Source: Aralia elata | Lineage: Eukaryota; Streptophyta; Magnoliopsida; Apiales; Araliaceae | Direction of reading: 5' to 3' | DNA length: 64,000 bases | Assembly: GCA_034770075.1 (NCBI GenBank) | Contig: CM068379.1 | Coordinates: 43,779,130-43,843,129, forward strand | Shown here: positions 57,949-64,000 of the stretch, one piece after another | How the letters are laid out: each line of letters starts with the position of its first letter | How positions within the stretch are numbered: the first letter of the stretch is position 1 | The notes under the pieces: model-generated | Told to the model about the DNA's origin: nothing | The model's database searches: none | What the model saw: the letters and a program-made list of their open reading frames with translations, nothing else | Made by a program: the position numbers and the translations under genes

Positions 57949-58837
57949 ATAATGAACTTGATTTTATAATGTATGTCACTTTAATATATTAAAGAGTGAG
58001 ATTTTAATACAATCAATACCTCAATATGTTGGGTGATATATGTTATAAAATTAGGAACATGTATTTTTCAAGATGGAATTCTACAATCAAATTATAATAT
58101 CCCCTTGATATAATTTATTGGTTGATCACCAGAATCTTGGCCAAGTATTTTAGTAATTCAAATTACTAAAGTATTAATTTAATTTATTAAATTAATGTGT
58201 GATCAAAAGTTTATAAATTATGTAACCAAGGATATAAGCAGTAAACGTAATGGGTTAACAGTTTTATTCCTATACGCGTTTATGGATATTATTGTAGAGG
58301 AGTATTTTTGCAAGATACTAATAGTGGAAGGATTTTTAATTAATTAATTTTAATTCTTTTAATTCTAGAGTGCAATTATGACTATTTAGTGGAATTAGTT
58401 ATAATTAATATAATTCTAATTGATTAAAGAGTTAATCAGAAATTAGTATTATATTGGAGCTAGAATTATAGAATCCTATTTGATCCCCACTCTAGCCCTT
58501 ATTAAGATATAACCAAATAGCAGGATAAAATATATCAGAATAGTTTTCAAATATCCTGATAATTATCAAGGAGTTGAGGACTCTATATATTCTATCACTC
58601 TGCAGTATTTTGAGCCCACACTCAGAAAAGTACGTGATATCAAAATAAGGGTCATAGGGAGGAAGATCAGAAGGGAGAAAAATTCATCATCAGAATAATT
58701 AAAAATTCTCCATTGTGCTACAACCGAGCACGAGGTATGTAATATAATTTTTGATTATGCTAAATTATGAGAAAGATCTTGGAATAATAATTTTTAAAAA
58801 TAAAAATTATTAATTTATTTGAAAATCGTTTCCTACA

Positions 58838-59937
58838 GGTCTAACCACCTTACAAGTTCAAAAATGAGGTTATATGCATACAAATATAACGTTAAGAACT
58901 AAGCAATCGTGCTTGAAGGAGGAGAAACAAAAAAGCAGCAGCTCTAAGCCCTATTCTCAGGGTCTTATTCTAATCAGTATTCTGCAGTAAGAATAGGGTG
59001 AATTATTGTTACAGGAATAAAATCAAGGCAATGCCTTCAGCTTATCTAGTAATGTAAAGCTGATAATTTTGCCCCTTTAATACTCGCATGATATGCTCAT
59101 CATCGACTAATTTTGATCAAAATTTGTGAGTAGACAGTTTTGTAAAAAAATGAAACATTGGTTATTACATTGTAAAAATTAAAACATTATTGTCTGTGAT
59201 GCAATTCAGTATCGACATGAGTGAACAGTTTTGCAATTTGCTCGTAAAACTATTTCCAGAAGACATTCTGTCACACGAAATACTTAACTTTTCTTATACT
59301 CAACTAAACGACTTTAGTTTTCACACTTATGGAGAAGAAATTTGGAATATTGCCTAGCAGAGATGTTTGAAAGGAAGAACTTTGCTTAGACCATAAATCA
59401 AATCTTAAGGAAAGATATTTCACTTTACTTTCTTGCTCCACTAAGGAAAATAGTTTTGGCTGCAGCTAGTTAGTGTCTTAAAAGAGAAATACAATGATCT
59501 TTCAGCAAAACTTGGTCTTGAAAGAAACCGAGGAACTTCTTTAGCCAATGATTGTACATCTTGGGACAAAGGTTCTTACGATCTTCAAGAACTAGTTAGT
59601 TTGGAAAACTTGGGGTTCCCATGACATAATACTAGGGTATTTCGAATCCTGATTTCAAGCCGTTTGAAATGTAAAATTATTTTGTCAGTTTATAAAAACA
59701 AGTTGAATTTAATGACAGATAATTATTTTTGGTGACCTTTGTTATATAAGTATTATACAATTGCAACTCTCAATTATAAAAATACAATTGTTTCTATACT
59801 TATGGATGATCCAATCTGGACTTCCTGGAATCCAAATATGGGTATTCTACTGTATTTAGTGGAGTTACCGCTCACTTAATTTTTATTACTCAAGAATATT
59901 TAGTAGATGAAAATATTTAAATTGTTGATATTTGAGT
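58838..59937 (+). other. Stretch with a faint coding-like remnant, no defined gene
   Basis: Mostly AT-rich without structure. At about 59475-59600 a + frame reads LKEKYNDLSAKLGLERNRG and SLANDCTSWDKGSYDLQELV, which has protein-like composition, but stops surround it and no family is recognised. It could be decayed copia gag sequence belonging to the LTR on its left. Confidence 0.3.
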
Positions 59938-62202
59938 TGTCAACACTGGAAATTTTTCCTATTTTTCGTGTTTCTACCTCTTTTTAAGATTTCGATTTAT
60001 TCATTTCACTTAAAGGGTGATTTTTAGGAAGAAATCGATATAAATGCCAGCGAAGTTTTTGAAAAGTTGATTTTAGTGATGAGCCAATTAGATAGAGCTG
60101 CCAGTTGGTAAAGATTTAAATGGATGTACCAAATCATCCGAATTTTTAGATTTTTTTCGCAATATGGCCCAATGTGTGACTCCGTAAAATTGGTCTCGAA
60201 ACCGAGATTCATAGAGTTCAGGGGGCTTGCTTAAGCAAGAGGAAAGTGTTAGGCATCCCCCGACTTCCGTGAAAACACGGTTACCACATCTTGTTATTTT
60301 CCTAAGTGTGAAATATGTGTATGTATGTGTGTGTGTGATTTTGAAGGAAATCGCTATCTAGCTTTGGATCGAAATCGTGAGAAATGCATTATTTTGAAAG
60401 GAGCTTAGAACCTCTTTGAACCTATGCACGAGGGATTGGATTTGATGAAAAAGGTTCATTTTAGTTTATGATTTTGATAGAAACCGTTTTTTGGGTGACA
60501 TTTTGGAAAACATGATTTTCAAACCCTTCGCCAAATAGGAATCGAGATTCATCGCTACTTTCAATTTTAATTTAAAAGTGGTCTTACTAATCCGAGCGAT
60601 TTGAGTTTTATTTTAGAAAATCTTTGTCGTTTTGTTTAGAAATCGTTTTTTGGTGATAACCGGAAAATTAAGCATCAAAATAGGGTCGGGGCGATCCTGT
60701 GAGCATGAAAGCCATCTCAATAGCCCCGAACACCTGCAATCACAATTTTCACTAGCACGGGGCCCTAAATTCGGTTTTCATGGGATGAACCCTCGATACC
60801 ATTTTAAGGCCCGAATTTATATTTACAATGATCGGATAATAACTTTACAATAGAAATAATGTCCATCGTGGGAATCATGTCAAGATCTATTTCAAGGATC
60901 CCGACTCCAATATTCCTAAGCTCACATCGTGATAAACAATACATAAAAACAAGGAAATAAATGATAAAAGAAGATTTATGAAAGGGCTCCCGTAACCCTA
61001 TCTCGTAGATTGCACAACTGAAACCAACATCGCGAGGGACTATATGTATTAATGAAATCCATTAACGGGGACTTAGATCCGTGGATCTAAGATTCCCAAT
61101 AATCTATTCAATGACATAATAGAGATTTAAATCGAGGAATATATCCCAAACTAACTATCAGGTGATTCAATTATTAGAATCCCTTGACGACGGGTAGGTA
61201 GGACCCCCTCACCACTAGATATGAATCTAGGGTTTTGCGGAGTACTTATAAAATTGACTTAAAACATTATAAATGACTAGATCCACAATAGATCTAAGCA
61301 GGATCTAGCAAAAAGGTTAAAGCTTTAAACTTTGAAACCGTTAATAAGCTAGATTCAGGCTAGATCTATGGTGGATCTAGTGAAAAGATTCAAACTTTGA
61401 CAATGACAAGATAAAAATACAGATAAAAATGATCTAAATCTAAAGGAGACTCGATAAAAGATATGATAATTTAAAGACAAACGAACTTAAAGCACAACAA
61501 TGAGCAAAACACAAGAGATCTAATAGATCTACATTGAATTTATAAGAAAGATTGAATCTTTCACCTTGGGAAACAAGATTTGACACCTCCTTGCTCTCAA
61601 ATGTATATAGATCTACCTAATCTAATATAAAGTTGAAGAAAATCTAACAAATTTAAGCAAAATCTCGAGCTTCTCTTTCTAAGATACCTCACTTTCTCTC
61701 TTTAAGATTCCTCACTTTCTCTTTCTAAGATTCCTCTCATTTGAAAAATCTGCTGAAAATCGCCGCAGGTGTATATGCGGCTGACCACAGGTACATCTAC
61801 GCCTGACCCAGGTGGGCCCATGTGCCTCGATTTTTGTGCCGTGCCGTCTGTTCTTCGTCTCGTTTGTTGAAATGTCTGTAACTTTCAATTCGGGAAGAGT
61901 TAGGAGATGTGCCATACCATTCCGGAAAGCTCTTTTCGAGGTTTACGCAATGACATAGGGTTAGGCTAATTTCGGATCTGGAAAGATGGAGCAAATTGCA
62001 AAAATAAATCTTCCCGTTGATGCTAGTTAGGCGACCGTCATGCCCTAAATAACTTGTTACTTCGTAGTCGTTGCGACGACTCCTCGTACTTTGGTCTGAG
62101 TCCCAAAATCCTTTGTTTGGACGTCTCGTCCTCTAGCTAAAATGTCTCTTTTGCCCTCATACCAGGGTTAGAAGATATATGCAAAAATTTTGGGTATCTA
62201 CA
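59938..62202 (-). repeat. 3' LTR of a second, diverged Tat/Ogre-type element
   Basis: Begins TGTCAACACTGG and ends GGGTATCTACA. It is homologous along its length to the LTR at 1138-3254, for example ATGGATGTACCAA(A/C)TCATCCGAATTTT, CGACTTCCGTGAAA and the GTCGGGGC blocks. It retains the palindrome GCCGCAGGTGTATATGCGGC (61762-61781), a second degenerate one and a GTGGGCCCA box (61811). Clearly older or of another subfamily. The rest of the element lies beyond the window. Confidence 0.75.
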
Positions 62203-62216
62203 GATGCCTCTCTTTG
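62203..62216 (-). other. Polypurine tract of the second Tat/Ogre-type element
   Basis: Minus strand ACAAAGAGAGGCATC adjoining the LTR end, equivalent to 3255-3268. Confidence 0.6.
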
Positions 62217-62469
62217 TCATGTTTATACAATGCAATAAAATGAGCACAACAAAGATATAGACACCCAATGCATGATAAGATATATTTGACAATGCAAGAT
62301 GATCATATAAAAGAATGCAAGTCAATTATCATATAATGCAATGGGAGTGAAGCATTTTAACTTTAATGTTATATAATTTTGTTGGGGAAATTATCATTGA
62401 ATTGACATTACCGGGTCTCGTTTCCGATTCCCTTGTTGATTTGCATCGTCGGGTCTCGTCCCCCACGTT

Positions 62470-62785
62470 TTTGTTGAGTCTCATCCCCAACGGGCTTGAT
62501 CATCAGGTCTCATCCCTGACATTCCTTTGTTGAGTCTCGTCCCCAACGTGTTTGATCGTCAAGTCTCGTCCCTGACGTTTCTTTGTTGAGTCTTGTGCCT
62601 AACGGGTTTAATCACCAGGTCTTGTCCCTGAAGTTTCTTTGTTGAGTCTCGTCCCCAACGGGTTTAATCACTAGGTCTCGTCCCTGACATTTCTTTGTTG
62701 AGTCTCGTCCCTAATGGGTTTAATCACCAGGTCTCGTCCCTAAGGCTTTTTGTTGAGTCTCGTCCCCAACGAATTTAATGTCGTT
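62470..62785. repeat. Minisatellite of 56-bp monomers in the second element
   Basis: GTTGAGTCTCGTCCCCAACG recurs at 62473, 62529, 62585, 62641, 62697 and 62752 (period 56). Each monomer is two ~28-bp halves (GTCTCGTCCCCAACGGGTTT and GTCTCGTCCCTGACGTTTCT). Degenerate units extend left to about 62410. It holds the same position in the element as the unrelated 139-bp array at 3484-4378. Confidence 0.9.
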
Positions 62786-63054
62786 TAAACACAAGGAGAG
62801 ACACCTTTTTTTAGTGTTTGTCTATCTTTTCTCATTCTTGATCTGTCTTTTCCCGTTTTCTCATTTTTGATTCGTTTTTTTATCATTTTCCATTGATTGG
62901 TATCTTAAGACCCACTGATATCAAATTTCTGATTCTCACGACCATTATTGCCCAAAAATGATGTTTTTAGGCTTCAAAAATGCACATTTCCTGGAGGTTA
63001 CACCTATTTGGACCGAAAGGGACGCGTTTTGACCTCATGTGCATCAAAATAAGA

Positions 63055-63120
63055 GGGGTGGGGCTCACTAGGATTGGTTGCAGGTGCATCTGTGGCTGCC
63101 CGCAGTAGGTATATCCCACT
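63055..63120 (+). promoter_or_regulatory. Putative antisense promoter of the second element
   Basis: GGTGGGGCTCACTA (degenerate form of the 4423 box), then the palindrome-like GTTGCAGGTGCATCTGTGGC (63077-63096), then GGTATATCCC (about 63108). The order is as at 4423-4505. Confidence 0.4.
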
Positions 63121-63159
63121 CGCGCGACTCATTTCTTTCATTCTTCTTGTGTTCTTTTA

Positions 63160-63893
63160 CTTCTTCTTTTCATATTCTTTTATTTTTCCACGCGCCCTTT
63201 CGCACATTCTGCTCAGTGGGATCTGATTCTGCTATTTTCATCTCCGTACATTTGTTCGTTTACTCATAGGTAACGTATTCATATAATTCTTATGTGTTTT
63301 TAATTTTGTTTTATTGCATTATGGATGCTAGTTAATTAGAATGCAATGTATCAACCATGTATGCTGTAATGATTTGATAAAAATATTTCGTTCTGATGCA
63401 TGCATGTATTTTAATATGCTGGACCCGTGGATGTAAGAATTTTCGTAACATGAGATCGGTTTTTAGCGTACATTTTTGGTAAAAGATTACATGCTTTAAT
63501 GTGAGAGTTGACTTCTAATGCAAGTTTCCTATTTTTGGGATATTTTTATCAATGTTATTTGCCTTTGTTCGATTTATACTAAAATTCTAAATTGTAAGAA
63601 TCGTATGTTATACCTATTTCTTGCGTTGTGCCTTGGGGACCTGTTAAATGGTCATACATACATGCATGCCTGTGATTGTGAATATTCTATATTTCAGGGG
63701 AGACTCTGTCGAAATTTTTCGAGAGCCAGATGCCTGAGCTTAGTCACCTAGGAATGATAACGTAGGATTTCCCCCAATGCTCGTACAGAATATGCATGAT
63801 GCTATGTCTAAATGCATTTGACATTAATATAGGATTAGTCAGGGTGTACCTCATGTTTATTGTTGTTTAGTTATGGATCCGGGTAGTTCTTCG
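63160..63893 (+). pseudogene. Start of the antisense gene of the second element: leader, intron, first codons
   Basis: Exon-like leader to a donor ATAG/GTAACG at about 63270, ~600 nt of AT-rich sequence, then the acceptor TTGTTTAG (ends 63870) and ATGGATCCGGGTAGTTC (ATG 63873). Compare ATGGATCGTGATGC at 5129. Only about seven codons follow before an inserted sequence begins at 63894. Confidence 0.45.
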
Positions 63894-64000
63894 TGTTAGA
63901 GTTTATGCCCTAGAGGCCAATTATTTGATGTAATTACTTAACATTTCTTTTGATATTTGATTGAATAAATTAATTATTTTATTATGGTTTCATTTACTGT
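63894..64000 (+). mobile_element. Probable start of a copia-like LTR
   Basis: TGTTAGAGTTTATGCCCTAG begins directly after the first codons of the antisense gene. The phrase ATGCCCTAGAGGC is a recalled common start of plant copia LTRs. The other end is outside the window. Confidence 0.4.

Larger units (their letters stand above)
52105..57953 (+). mobile_element. Non-autonomous LTR element with two 2.74-kb LTRs and a 365-bp interior
   Basis: LTRs at 52110-54845 and 55211-57948, TGTAAGACCCC...GGGGGCGTCACA, flanked by a perfect ATAAT duplication (52105-52109 and 57949-57953). The interior keeps a PBS and a PPT but no gag or pol domain. The LTRs differ by only a few changes (for example one substitution near 52676/55777, CT-repeat length near 53130/56225, short indels near 54105/57206). 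The insertion is therefore very young. LTR end type and interior remnant suggest the Tekay/Del group. Confidence 0.93.
51709..58837 (+). mobile_element. Decayed copia-like LTR split by a younger LTR element
   Basis: Sequence on both sides of the inserted element reads as one unit: TGTTGATATTTA... up to CTTAATCCTGAGAGAATAAT, then AATGAACTTGATTTTATAATG and on to a leader-like end near CCGAGCACGAGG and TTTCCTACA. This matches the general look of plant copia LTRs (CTTAATCCTGAGA..AATGAACTTG is a recalled recurrent block). Borders are uncertain and no gag/pol is attached. Without the 5.84-kb insertion it is ~1.3 kb. Confidence 0.45.

Overview
This window is nuclear DNA of a flowering plant, probably a eudicot. 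It holds one clear host gene: the nuclear-encoded chloroplast protein ferredoxin-thioredoxin reductase variable chain, at 47654-48157 on the + strand. Almost everything else is layered transposable elements and their decay. No organelle, bacterial or viral operon structure is visible.

Left part (1-24335). After a broken copia-type gag fragment (1-212) comes a large Ty3/gypsy element of the Tat/Ogre type on the minus strand. It runs 1138-19465, with LTRs at 1138-3254 and 17247-19465 and an exact 5-bp target duplication ATCAT. In sense (minus) order it has PBS, long leader, gag, protease, a short intron, RT-RNase H, a second (archaeal-type) RNase H and integrase. Between integrase and the 3' LTR it carries a separate cassette read in the opposite direction (+ strand): a palindrome-plus-TATA promoter, an intron-containing 5' leader, a plant-mobile-domain-like gene (5129-7131) and a second gene with a coiled-coil end (7350-8896). 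A 139-bp minisatellite (3484-4378) lies next to the 3' LTR. All frames are broken by single-base indels.

Assembly problem. A 100-N gap (24336-24435) is flanked by the same sequence twice: 9619-24335 and 24436-38687 are one ~14.3 kb locus. The two copies begin and end exactly at the gap, and each is noisiest next to it. The best reading is two overlapping contig ends that were scaffolded instead of merged. The genome then has one Tat/Ogre element here, not two, and the locus is about 14 kb shorter than the window shows.

Middle (34374-47200). An AT-rich stretch holds a ~310-bp inverted repeat pair (35156-35460 and 40060-40388). Between the arms sits a Tekay-like solo LTR (35632-39801, minus), itself split by a second solo LTR (38039-39085, +) with a perfect CTAAG duplication. 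A gag-only, RT-less LTR element follows (40446-46128, minus). Its LTR is homologous to the second solo LTR, so the two belong to one family.

Gene island (47162-51700). The reductase gene has a ~207-bp foldback MITE in its upstream region and a diverged duplicate of that upstream region at 46129-46290. Downstream is intergenic sequence with small tandem duplications.

Right part (51709-64000). A decayed copia-like LTR is split by a young element (52110-57948) that has two 2.74-kb LTRs around an interior of only 365 bp. From 59938 a diverged relative of the first Tat/Ogre element begins. It shows its 3' LTR, a different (56-bp) minisatellite at the equivalent position, and the start of the same antisense gene with the same intron-containing leader. 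That gene is cut at 63894 by what looks like another LTR.
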